A stretch of 11,090 nucleotides of DNA from an uncultured Lachnospiraceae bacterium (GTDB lineage Bacteria > Bacillota > Clostridia > Lachnospirales > Lachnospiraceae): contig CAJUPT010000086.1 in the NCBI GenBank assembly GCA_910588405.1, positions 1 to 11,090 of the forward strand. Direction: 5' to 3'. This document shows positions 6,279 through 11,090 of this stretch, one piece after another. Each line of letters begins with the position of its first letter. Positions within the stretch are counted from its first letter, which is position 1. A program made the position numbers and the translations under genes. The notes under the pieces were generated by a model. It had not been told where the DNA came from. It ran no database searches and was given only the letters and a program-made list of their open reading frames with translations.

Positions 6279-6908
6279 TCATTCCAAACCCTCAATTCGC
6301 CCCGACTGAATCGCCGCAAGGTTTTTCCTAATCCTGTTTTCAGGCCAATTCCACCATTGCATTTTTAATAATTCGGAAATCACATCGTCAGAAAACCTTT
6401 TTCTGATTGGTTTTGCGGGAACGCCTCCGACAATCGTATAAGGCGGCACATCTTTTGTAACAACCGCCCGCGTACCAATCACTGCTCCGTCGCCAATCGT
6501 AACGCCGGATAAAATAACCGCTTCAAACCCAATCCAAACATCATTGCCGATTACAATGTCGCCTTTATTGTCCCACGCGCTTGTGATTTCTTTAACGTCC
6601 AATCCCCACTCCTCGAAAAATATCGGAAACGGATATGTCGAAAGTGAGCACATCGCATGATTTGCACTGGTAAACAGAAATCTCGCCCCACAGGCAATCG
6701 AACAGAACTTTCCAATTTTTAACTGATCCTTGTTAATTGGGTAATGATACAATACATTATTCTTTTCAAATTCCAGCGGGTCATGCACAAAATCATTGTA
6801 CATTGTATAATCGCCGATTTTAATGCTGTCACTGGTAATCACATTTTTTAAATAGACTGTTTGGGCGTCACCCGTCCGGGGATAAATTTTATTCTCCGAT
6901 ATAGTCAT
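6279..6908 (-). CDS. Xenobiotic acetyltransferase, Vat/CatB type (left-handed beta-helix)
   Basis: The 209-residue product is a hexapeptide-repeat acetyltransferase of the Vat/CatB class. It has LYHYPINKDQLKIGKFCSI, the presumed catalytic His84 in SANHAM, and beta-helix repeats GDIVIGNDVWIGFEAVILSGVTIGDGAVIG at about 117-145. AVVTKDVPPYTIVGGVPAKPI and the closing WWNWPENRI follow. The family acetylates streptogramin A or chloramphenicol with acetyl-CoA and acts as a cytoplasmic trimer. The YHYP and STYPF segments are more Vat-like than CatB-like, but which drug, if any, is modified cannot be read from sequence. The length is normal and all key motifs are present. GGAGG lies seven bases before ATG 6908. 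The gene has its own promoter and a leader peptide with an inverted repeat covering its start codon, which suggests inducible translation. Confidence 0.88.
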   Translation of the reverse strand: MTISENKIYPRTGDAQTVYLKNVITSDSIKIGDYTMYNDFVHDPLEFEKNNVLYHYPINKDQLKIGKFCSIACGARFLFTSANHAMCSLSTYPFPIFFEEWGLDVKEITSAWDNKGDIVIGNDVWIGFEAVILSGVTIGDGAVIGTRAVVTKDVPPYTIVGGVPAKPIRKRFSDDVISELLKMQWWNWPENRIRKNLAAIQSGRIEGLE

Positions 6909-6952
6909 TTTGGAACCTCCATATTTTGATTGTTATGATGCGACTATATCGG
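6896..6952 (-). promoter_or_regulatory. Translational attenuator stem covering the acetyltransferase start
   Basis: Minus-strand arm CCGATATAGTC (6952-6942) is the exact complement of GACTATATCGG (6906-6896), a perfect 11-bp stem with a 35-base loop. The 3' arm contains the last base of the ATG and codons 2-5 of the acetyltransferase. Its GGAGG (6920-6916) is in the loop. The 5' arm is codons 8-11 of the leader peptide, so a ribosome stalled at codon 8 would cover it and open the start codon. This is the geometry of erm and cat attenuators. Confidence 0.7.
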
Positions 6953-6974
6953 TTACTGCAATGCAGCGTTTCAC
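6933..6974 (-). CDS. 13-residue leader peptide, ErmA-leader-like (MKRCIAVTDIVAS)
   Basis: GTG at 6974 follows GGAGG (6985-6981) with a six-base spacer and opens a frame ending in TAA at 6935-6933, upstream of the acetyltransferase. Residues 5-7 are I-A-V, followed by T8, D9 and I10. The ermA leader, as I recall it, reads MCTSIAVVEIT and stalls on macrolide-bound ribosomes with codon 8 in the P site. Both peptides have I5-A6-V7, an acidic residue at 9 and I10. Codons 8-11 form one arm of the stem that masks the downstream start. Similarity over so few residues is suggestive only; the combination of ribosome binding site, position and stem is what makes it convincing. Confidence 0.65.
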   Translation of the reverse strand: MKRCIAVTDIVAS

Positions 6975-7013
6975 TTTATACCTCCATCAGCTTTCATCTG
7001 TAGATTTAATGAT

Positions 7014-7042
7014 ATCATATGTATTGCCATATTAAAATACAA
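7014..7042 (-). promoter_or_regulatory. Promoter of leader peptide and acetyltransferase
   Basis: On the minus strand TTGTAT (7042-7037) and TATGAT (7019-7014) are separated by exactly 17 bases. Transcription would begin near 7006, about 20 bases before the leader ribosome binding site. ATGATATCAT, a 10-bp palindrome, overlaps the -10 box. Confidence 0.55.
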
Positions 7043-7047
7043 AGCAT

Positions 7048-7074
7048 GGCGGGTGCGACACCGTAATACCCGCC
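7048..7074 (-). terminator. Possible terminator after the hydrolase-like gene
   Basis: GGCGGGT (7048-7054) and ACCCGCC (7068-7074) form a perfect 7-bp GC-rich stem with a 13-base loop. On the minus strand it is followed by ATGCTTTGTATTTT. It would separate the upstream two-gene operon from the acetyltransferase promoter. Confidence 0.45.
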
Positions 7075-7112
7075 GCAATTCCCATGATGGCCTTCCCGCC
7101 TGTTTTACAAAT

Positions 7113-7676
7113 TCACTGCGTTTCCCCGCAAAAATCCATTGTCTTTTGCACAATATCCCTCAGGTTCTCGATGTTCTTCAACGTATCGTCGCACTCAAGA
7201 GAATGATTGCATCCCTCATATACCGTTACCGGAATATGATTTGCCTCCGAAAGACGGAGGATTTCCTCCGTATCGCTCCATGGGTCTGCCGTTCCGATAA
7301 AGGCGATCCCATAATCCGGAGCAAACAGAAAAGTCTGCGCCAGAGGCGTATACAGGATATGCCTGACGCGGCTTAATTCATATTTCTTTGCATAGCTGGC
7401 CGCAATGATCGTTCCAATGCTTTTGGAAACAAACAGCACTTCGTCATAATCCGCCCAAACCAGATCGGCCAGTTCCGCTTCCGTCTGGGAAAACAGCACC
7501 TCATAAGCTTCTCTCATTTTCTCCTCATGGCCGCGGATATTTCCGGCATTATATGTGTAATCGATCCTTCTGCACTCCTGATACCCCTGCCCGCAGGCGA
7601 TACTCCTGGCATAATATAACAAGGGTTTGTCACAATGGTATCCTATGCCTGTGAAATAAACAGCTATTTTTGACAT
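7113..7676 (-). CDS. Alpha/beta-hydrolase-fold protein
   Basis: The 187-residue product begins MSKIAVYFTGIGYHCDKPLLYYA, a typical first beta strand and oxyanion loop. LFVSKSIGTIIAASYA carries a nucleophile-elbow-like S-x-S-x-G with probable nucleophile Ser86. GTADPWSD near residues 129-135 and EGCNHSLE with His158 complete a plausible Ser-Asp-His triad. The first elbow position is Ser rather than Gly, as in some small clostridial hydrolases. The substrate is unknown. ATG 7676 is chosen because AAGGAG stands directly upstream; the longer frame to 7718 overlaps the previous gene's end and lacks a site. The gap to the DUF1349 stop is 22 bp, so the two genes form an operon. Confidence 0.72.
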   Translation of the reverse strand: MSKIAVYFTGIGYHCDKPLLYYARSIACGQGYQECRRIDYTYNAGNIRGHEEKMREAYEVLFSQTEAELADLVWADYDEVLFVSKSIGTIIAASYAKKYELSRVRHILYTPLAQTFLFAPDYGIAFIGTADPWSDTEEILRLSEANHIPVTVYEGCNHSLECDDTLKNIENLRDIVQKTMDFCGETQ

Positions 7677-7698
7677 GGCAGCTCCTTTCCGATCCCAG

Positions 7699-8298
7699 CT
7701 AATCGGGCTGCTGCCCATCGTGGGGTTTCCATTGGCATTCCATAAGCTTCATATCCGTAAAAACCGCTTTAAAAGAGGAATCTTCCGGTGAGCAGGCATA
7801 AATACCGAACTGAATTTTGCCGCCACCTTTGTGCATATGGCAAATACGCATCTGGCTGTAATTCACACCGTCCTCAGAACATTCAATACAATAATCGTCC
7901 TCCCGCCGGCTAAAGCGATACCACATAGTCTTTACAAGAGCGGGAATAGCCGTAGTAGCCCAATCAGAATATCCGCCATTTGTTACCACACTGCCTAAAT
8001 GCTGAAACTCTTCATTCTCATACTCAACAGACCCTTTCAGCCAATTTTCACTATCCAAATACATAACGACGCCACATTGGTCAAACCGATGGCTGCTCTC
8101 CGTAAAATCCGTTTTCACCACAAAGCTAAAGAATTTTTCTTCTGTTTCCATCTGCAATACCGGCGCATTGTCATTTTGAAAATGATAATAAGTTCTCTGC
8201 CACAGGTCGGTATGGGGCGCCGTAATAATCTCCACCCGTTCCCCGTCAATACGATAGCTTTTGGGCTGCCTTATCCATTTAAGATTCGCGGTATCCAT
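7699..8298 (-). CDS. DUF1349 family protein (concanavalin-like fold)
   Basis: The 199-residue product has the DUF1349 pattern. LQMETEEKFFSFVVKTDFTE is followed by the core FDQCGVVMYLDSENWLKGSVEYENEEFQHLGSVVTNGGYSDWAT, then WYRFSRREDDYCIECSEDGVNYSQMRICHM and QFGIYACSPEDSSFKAVFTDMKL. The family forms a beta-sandwich related to lectin/glucanase folds and is thought to bind or act on carbohydrates; no catalytic residues can be assigned. There is no signal peptide, so it is probably cytoplasmic. ATG 8298 is preferred because AAGGAGG lies five to six bases before it; the longer frame to 8313 would start inside the binding site region. It is the first gene of a two-gene operon with the hydrolase-like protein. 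Confidence 0.82.
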   Translation of the reverse strand: MDTANLKWIRQPKSYRIDGERVEIITAPHTDLWQRTYYHFQNDNAPVLQMETEEKFFSFVVKTDFTESSHRFDQCGVVMYLDSENWLKGSVEYENEEFQHLGSVVTNGGYSDWATTAIPALVKTMWYRFSRREDDYCIECSEDGVNYSQMRICHMHKGGGKIQFGIYACSPEDSSFKAVFTDMKLMECQWKPHDGQQPD

Positions 8299-8453
8299 CA
8301 CGCCCTCCTTCATTATTTCTAATGCATATGGAATTTACTTTTACAATTTACGCCTGTTTATCTAGCTCCAAATGACAAAATCCTCCGCTTCCGAAAGCAT
8401 TTACCATAAGCATCATTTCTGATCCATTACTCCTCTTCCATCAGAATTTACAT
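8299..8453. other. Intergenic region downstream of the antitoxin remnant
   Basis: A phd-type antitoxin would normally be followed here on the minus strand by its toxin gene. AGAGGAGTA then ATG at about 8430 looks like a toxin start, but the frame closes after four codons. A GTAAATT direct repeat lies near 8335-8350. I see no intact gene. Confidence 0.4.
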
Positions 8454-8669
8454 TTATTTTTCACCAAATCTCTCCTTTTTTGTCTCATGCGCATCTGCCA
8501 CTATAGAAAGAATCTCAAATAAGGATTTTGCGGTTTCCGCCCTGTCCTGATATGAATTTGTCAGATTTGCCACTGTCTTGCCATTCTTTGTGATAAAAAT
8601 GTCCTCTGTCGCAGATAATACCAGCTATTTACCGAGATTGTTTTTCAATTCTGTTGCCGTAGCTGACAT
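8454..8669 (-). pseudogene. Phd/YefM-family antitoxin with internal stop
   Basis: The frame reads MSATATELKNNLGK, then TAG at codon 15, then LVLSATEDIFITKNGKTVAN and onward to a TAA at 8454, 72 codons in all. ATELKNNLGK(Y)L and EDIFITKNGKTVA are the hallmarks of Phd/YefM antitoxins, which bind their own promoter through the N-terminal fold and neutralise a toxin through the C-terminus. The position of the TAG is normally tyrosine (TAC/TAT), so one substitution explains the break. AGGAG lies seven bases before the ATG, and a near-consensus promoter stands at 8695-8723. No intact toxin follows. The truncation removes most of the DNA-binding domain, so the gene is probably dead unless the stop is read through. 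Confidence 0.75.
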
Positions 8670-8694
8670 AAAACTGCTCCTTTTTTGTACCATT

Positions 8695-8723
8695 ATTATA
8701 TCTGAATCGTAGGATTTCTGCAA
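8695..8723 (-). promoter_or_regulatory. Promoter of the antitoxin gene
   Basis: On the minus strand TTGCAG (8723-8718), a 17-base spacer and a perfect TATAAT (8700-8695). The start would be near 8688, about 20 bases before the antitoxin ATG. Phd/YefM proteins normally repress their own promoter, but no clear operator repeat is seen. Confidence 0.65.
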
Positions 8724-8754
8724 CATGCTTATTATAAATCCTTCAATAAGTCTT

Positions 8755-8784
8755 TTGACCAAGATTAAAAAAATCTGCTATAAT
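8755..8784 (+). promoter_or_regulatory. Strong divergent plus-strand promoter
   Basis: TTGACC (8755-8760), an 18-base spacer and TATAAT (8779-8784) with an upstream TG forming an extended -10. It drives rightward into a gene start that is cut after a few codons by the IS66 remnant. Confidence 0.6.
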
Positions 8785-8824
8785 AAATGGGGAATTTTAC
8801 CATATACCAAAGCAGAGGTTATCT

Positions 8825-8857
8825 ATGATCCGGATATGTCAGAAAAATAAAGATTGA
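8825..8857 (+). pseudogene. Truncated start of an unknown gene
   Basis: ATG 8825 lies six bases after AGAGG, downstream of the strong promoter, and gives MIRICQKNKD followed by TGA. Only the first residues are likely native, because IS66 tnpC sequence begins at about 8850. The original gene cannot be named. Confidence 0.3.
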
Positions 8858-9459
8858 CATATTTTGCATTCATTACTGCCGCCTCAAGGGACGCAGATAC
8901 AAGGCTCCTTTTTAAAAGGCATTTCGGGTGTGAAGCCCTTACGATATCATCCGTTTTCTTCCCGGCGTACACCTTTACATGGTGTTCCTCCACCTCGACT
9001 TTCGCCGAGGTAAATCCATATCTGCGGTACACTTCATCCGGGAGCTGTTTAAAGCCGTCTTTCCCGAACCGTTCCTCCAGTTCCTCTTCCGACATGGATT
9101 GTTCGATCACCACAATCGGCAGACCGGAAAGATCTTCTTCCCTCTTTCCCTGCTTTTTCTTTGGTTTCTGCCGAATGGCAGTCTCTGCTGCTTCACCGGC
9201 TTCTTCATTCAACAACAGCCTCTGCTTCGTTAAAAAATACAATCTTCCCGTCCACTTCCATAAAAAAGATCTGGGCTTCCGTTTCATGCCTCTCTGATGC
9301 CCTGCCGAAACGATGCCTTTTTAAGTCCGCCGCCTGTTTCGGCACCAGCTAGAGAGTCTGGTCGATTTGCTTCAGCTGCTCCTGCTGTGACAGGAACAGC
9401 TGGATGAGGGTTTCCTTGTCAAGGCTGTTCAGTTTTTCTTCCGTATATTCCAAAGCCAT
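8850..9459 (-). pseudogene. tnpC: IS66 transposase TnpC, broken and 3'-truncated
   Basis: ATG 9459, seven bases after GGGAGG, starts MALEYTEEKLNSLDKETLIQ, the standard TnpC N-terminus. Three lesions follow. An in-frame TAG sits at codon 37 (9351-9349). A one-base frameshift lies near 9205-9212, after which the frame resumes as LLLNEEAGEAAE. The gene then ends after AAVMNAKYVN at about 8850, where the homologous protein would continue for some 350 further residues. The middle part, VVIEQSMSEEELEERFGKDGFKQLPDEVYRRYGFTSAKVEVEEHHV, is typical IS66 sequence. The DDE catalytic core is missing, so the gene cannot produce transposase. Confidence 0.85.
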
Positions 9460-9747
9460 GCCGCTGCCTCCCGTTTTTCCACTGGTTCCATTATAACAGG
9501 AAGCAATCATTTCTGCGAATCCGGAGAGGCAGAGTATCCGTCATAATGCCCAGGGCATCAGACGCTTCAGGACTGCTTATGACATCTTTATACACCCTTT
9601 CAAAAAATGAAACATGGGTAATTGTGAAATATATGGCCGCAAAACCATGGCGGGAGCCGCCTTTACCATAGGAACCAGCGCATTTGCAGATACATGGCAG
9701 CAGACTCAAAAATTCTCTGTTTTGTACAAGTCCCCTACATGCGGAAA
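9460..9747 (-). other. tnpB-tnpC spacer
   Basis: This 288-bp gap contains no supported gene. Near its tnpC end TATAAT (minus strand, 9495-9490) with an upstream TG forms an extended -10 with only a poor -35 (TCGCAG at 9518-9513). It may promote tnpC. Confidence 0.4.
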
Positions 9748-10113
9748 TCATCCCATATATTCCGGCGGCCCCACCGGTTTGACAGATTTCTTCGGCGCAA
9801 TCGTCAGCCCCTCCATCAGCCAGCGGAACTGCTGCGACATCAGGGAACGCACTTCCTCCAGGCTGCGCGGCCATTGGAAACGGCTTTCTGACAATCTCTT
9901 ATATAACAGGAGCCATCCATCTCCTTCCCATAATACCAGTCCTTTGATACGGTCTGTTCGCCGCCCACAGAAAAGGTAAAGGATATCAGGCACATAAGGC
10001 CTATTTCCCGTCTGCGCTTCCACCAGCGCTGCCAGACGATCCATTCCAGAACGTAGATCTGTGTAACCGCAGACAATATAGACGGCTTTAAAGCAAGTGG
10101 CGTCATTCAGCAT
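9748..10113 (-). CDS. tnpB: IS66 family accessory protein TnpB
   Basis: The 121-residue product begins MLNDATCFKAVYIVCGYTDL and contains the family core RSGMDRLAALVEAQTG. LYLFCGRRTDRIKGLVLWEGDGWLLLYKRL follows, then FQWPRSLEEVRSLMSQQFRWLMEGL. This is the complete usual length of TnpB (about 115-120 residues). The protein is required for IS66 transposition, but its biochemical activity is not settled. Its ATG overlaps the last codons of tnpA (ATGCTGAATGA), the typical coupled arrangement in IS66. It is the only undamaged gene of the element. Confidence 0.9.
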   Translation of the reverse strand: MLNDATCFKAVYIVCGYTDLRSGMDRLAALVEAQTGNRPYVPDILYLFCGRRTDRIKGLVLWEGDGWLLLYKRLSESRFQWPRSLEEVRSLMSQQFRWLMEGLTIAPKKSVKPVGPPEYMG

Positions 10114-10476
10114 CCCGTATCACCTCAAGAACCGCTGCAAGAAGGCCCATAGGTGCAGATTCTGTTACATGGACAGAAAATCCCTTTGTGGAAATATTCA
10201 GTCCCGGCTGTGCATCACTGCTGTTTTTTTCATCCGCACACAGAATCCCCGGCCTAGCAGGAACGATCTGTTGTGGCGGATTTTCCCCGGGAATACTTTC
10301 AAGACAAGCTTCCTTTACACGACGAAGCCTGTAATAATAATTCGCTTTTGTGATCCCATGACAGGCACACCAGCTGACAACGCTCATGTCGGCTGAGCGG
10401 CGCTGGCAGTCTCTAATCTGTGGGCCCATTCCTGGAGACGGCATTGCTCAGTCATCATGGCTGTTTCTGAACTCAT
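10103..10476 (-). pseudogene. tnpA: IS66 TnpA, frameshifted
   Basis: ATG 10476, seven bases after GGAGG, begins MSSETAMMTEQCRLQEWAH. A single missing base near 10418-10423 then throws the frame, which resumes as QIRDCQRRSADMSVVSWCACHGITKANYYYRLRRVKEACLESIP. That segment is the IS66 TnpA helix-turn-helix region, which binds the element's ends. The remainder to the stop at 10103 is normal in length and ends LLAAVLEVIRDAE. Using the later in-frame start at 10444 would drop the true N-terminus and lacks a ribosome binding site. The stop overlaps the tnpB start by 11 bases. Confidence 0.82.
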
Positions 10477-10496
10477 AGACTTACCTCCGTATATCG

Positions 10497-10527
10497 GTAT
10501 CAAAAGTTGAAACTTAACTTTTAATAC
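10497..10527 (-). repeat. 12-bp stem-loop in the tnpA leader
   Basis: GTATCAAAAGTT (10497-10508) and AACTTTTAATAC (10516-10527) are inverted copies with one mismatch and a 7-base loop. It lies just upstream of the tnpA ribosome binding site and may limit transcription or translation entering from outside, or be a TnpA binding site. Confidence 0.5.
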
Positions 10528-10700
10528 TCGTAATAGAAATATAGTCTATTGTCACACACCTTTCCTCTACAGTCGAGGTACAGGCTAACTACCGTTCACA
10601 TTCCGGAGGATGAAAATGACAGAAAGGTATCTGCAAAGTGGAAAAATCCTGATGGCTCTCTTGTAGATTTCTGCGGTATCAGAAGAAAAAGATAAAAATA

Positions 10701-10720
10701 AAATCCAAACGTTTGGATTT
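10701..10720. repeat. Perfect 20-bp palindrome
   Basis: AAATCCAAACGTTTGGATTT reads the same on both strands over all 20 bases. It sits exactly where recognisable recombinase sequence begins. It could be an operator, a recombination site or a product of the rearrangement. Confidence 0.6.
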
Positions 10721-10934
10721 CCTCCGGCATTCCCACGCCAGCCTTCTGATCGAGATGGGCTGTCAGCCCCTCCTGATCGCTGACCGACTGGGACATGAAA
10801 AGATTCAGACCACGTTGAACACCTACAGCCACCTGTATCCAAACAAGCAGACCGAAGTCGCCGCACAGCTTGAAAATATCATCAATGGAGCTGTTCCGGA
10901 TGGCAGCCAGATGGGAAGCGTAGCCAATTTGTAG
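10716..10934 (+). pseudogene. Tyrosine recombinase (phage/ICE integrase), C-terminal fragment
   Basis: Seventy-two residues remain: DFLRHSHASLLIEMGCQPLL, then IADRLGHEKIQTTLNTYSHLYPNKQTEVAAQLENI. The fragment shows the HxxR box (RHSHASLL; the normal reading is H-D-x-R-H-S-H-A), the LGH motif and the catalytic tyrosine in NTYSHLYP. All upstream parts are gone: the DNA-binding N-terminus, the first catalytic Arg and the Lys. A normal integrase would have about 300 further residues before this. It matches integrases of Tn916-like and Lachnospiraceae integrative elements. No ribosome binding site precedes it. One codon in LDFLRHSHA seems extra relative to the family, which suggests the fusion point is here. 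Its presence marks the end of a former integrative element. Confidence 0.85.
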
Positions 10935-10940
10935 CCAATT
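10920..10940 (+). repeat. Tandem 10-bp repeat at the recombinase stop
   Basis: GTAGCCAATT occurs at 10920-10929 and again at 10931-10940, with one base between. The second copy contains the recombinase stop codon. Confidence 0.6.
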
Positions 10941-10948
10941 AATATAAA

Positions 10949-10990
10949 ATTCCTCTGAAAAGCGCATAAAATAAGGCTTTTCAGAGGAAT
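10949..10990 (+). terminator. Perfect 15-bp hairpin after the recombinase
   Basis: ATTCCTCTGAAAAGC (10949-10963) and GCTTTTCAGAGGAAT (10976-10990) are exact inverted copies with a 12-base loop. It starts 15 bases past the recombinase stop. A T tract is lacking (AGTGTCTACT follows), so it may be a terminator relic or part of an element end. Nothing else is recognised to the end of the window. Confidence 0.5.
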
Positions 10991-11090
10991 AGTGTCTACT
11001 CGAACCCTATGGATATAACATAATTGTTAAATATTTGATTGCTTTTTAAGGGTTTTCATAGCTATAATATTCATATTTTACGCCGTATTT

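Larger units (their letters stand above)
8850..10590 (-). mobile_element. Decayed IS66-family insertion sequence
   Basis: The order tnpA, tnpB, tnpC on the minus strand, with an overlapping tnpA/tnpB junction, defines an IS66-family element. Its left side is cut within tnpC at about 8850. The right end lies somewhere between 10477 and about 10590; I could not recognise the terminal inverted repeat or an 8-bp target duplication, so that boundary is approximate. tnpA has a frameshift and tnpC has a stop, a frameshift and a truncation; only tnpB is intact. The element cannot move by itself. Confidence 0.75.

Noticed and set aside
8854..9297. Plus-strand open frame of 147 codons
   Set aside because: It is a serine/phenylalanine-rich shadow of the IS66 tnpC coding strand.
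9491..9874. Minus-strand open frame of 127 codons overlapping tnpB
   Set aside because: It is out of frame with the clear TnpB over half its length; the rest shows no family features.
1..11090. CRISPR arrays, tRNA or rRNA genes
   Set aside because: No regularly spaced repeats and no cloverleaf were found; the CTCGAACCC near 11000 resembles a T-arm piece, but nothing else of a tRNA is present.

Overview
The window looks like chromosomal accessory DNA from a Gram-positive clostridial species, most likely Lachnospiraceae. The basis is AGGAGG-type ribosome binding sites, a sporulation sigma-K fragment, DUF1848, DUF3847 and IS66 genes of the kind common in gut Clostridia, and the protein style. 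The species is an inference from sequence alone.

Layout. (a) 1-4062 is a graveyard of mobile and regulatory genes, mostly on the minus strand. It holds the first 39 codons of a probable Rpn-family nuclease/transposase and a 58-bp scrap of a second TPR gene. Next comes an RSF1010-like oriT with a DUF3847 gene but no visible relaxase. Then follow a STAND (NB-ARC) ATPase whose TPR part is now a separate reading frame, a small plus-strand element-type protein, a two-HTH regulator cut by an in-frame stop, and a sigma-K gene that ends abruptly inside region 2. (b) 4224-6179 carries two intact plus-strand genes: a DUF1848 radical-SAM-like protein and a GNAT-type acetyltransferase. (c) 6188-8298 carries three intact minus-strand genes. 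DUF1349 and an alpha/beta-hydrolase-like protein form an operon. A Vat/CatB-type xenobiotic acetyltransferase has its own promoter and leader. (d) 8454-10934 is again decayed: an orphan Phd/YefM antitoxin with an internal stop, a multiply damaged IS66 element, and the C-terminal end of a tyrosine recombinase.

The most interesting signal is 6896-7042. Between its own promoter and the acetyltransferase gene lies a 13-codon leader peptide (MKRCIAVTDIVAS). It has a good ribosome binding site, and its I5-A6-V7 aligns position for position with the macrolide-stalling leader of ermA (MCTSIAVV...). Leader codons 8-11 form a perfect 11-bp inverted repeat with the acetyltransferase start codon region. 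This is the architecture of a drug-inducible translational attenuator, here in front of a streptogramin/chloramphenicol-type acetyltransferase rather than an erm methylase.

Second in interest are the sigma-K gene, which stops at about the point where skin elements split sigK in other spore formers, and the oriT/DUF3847 remnant.
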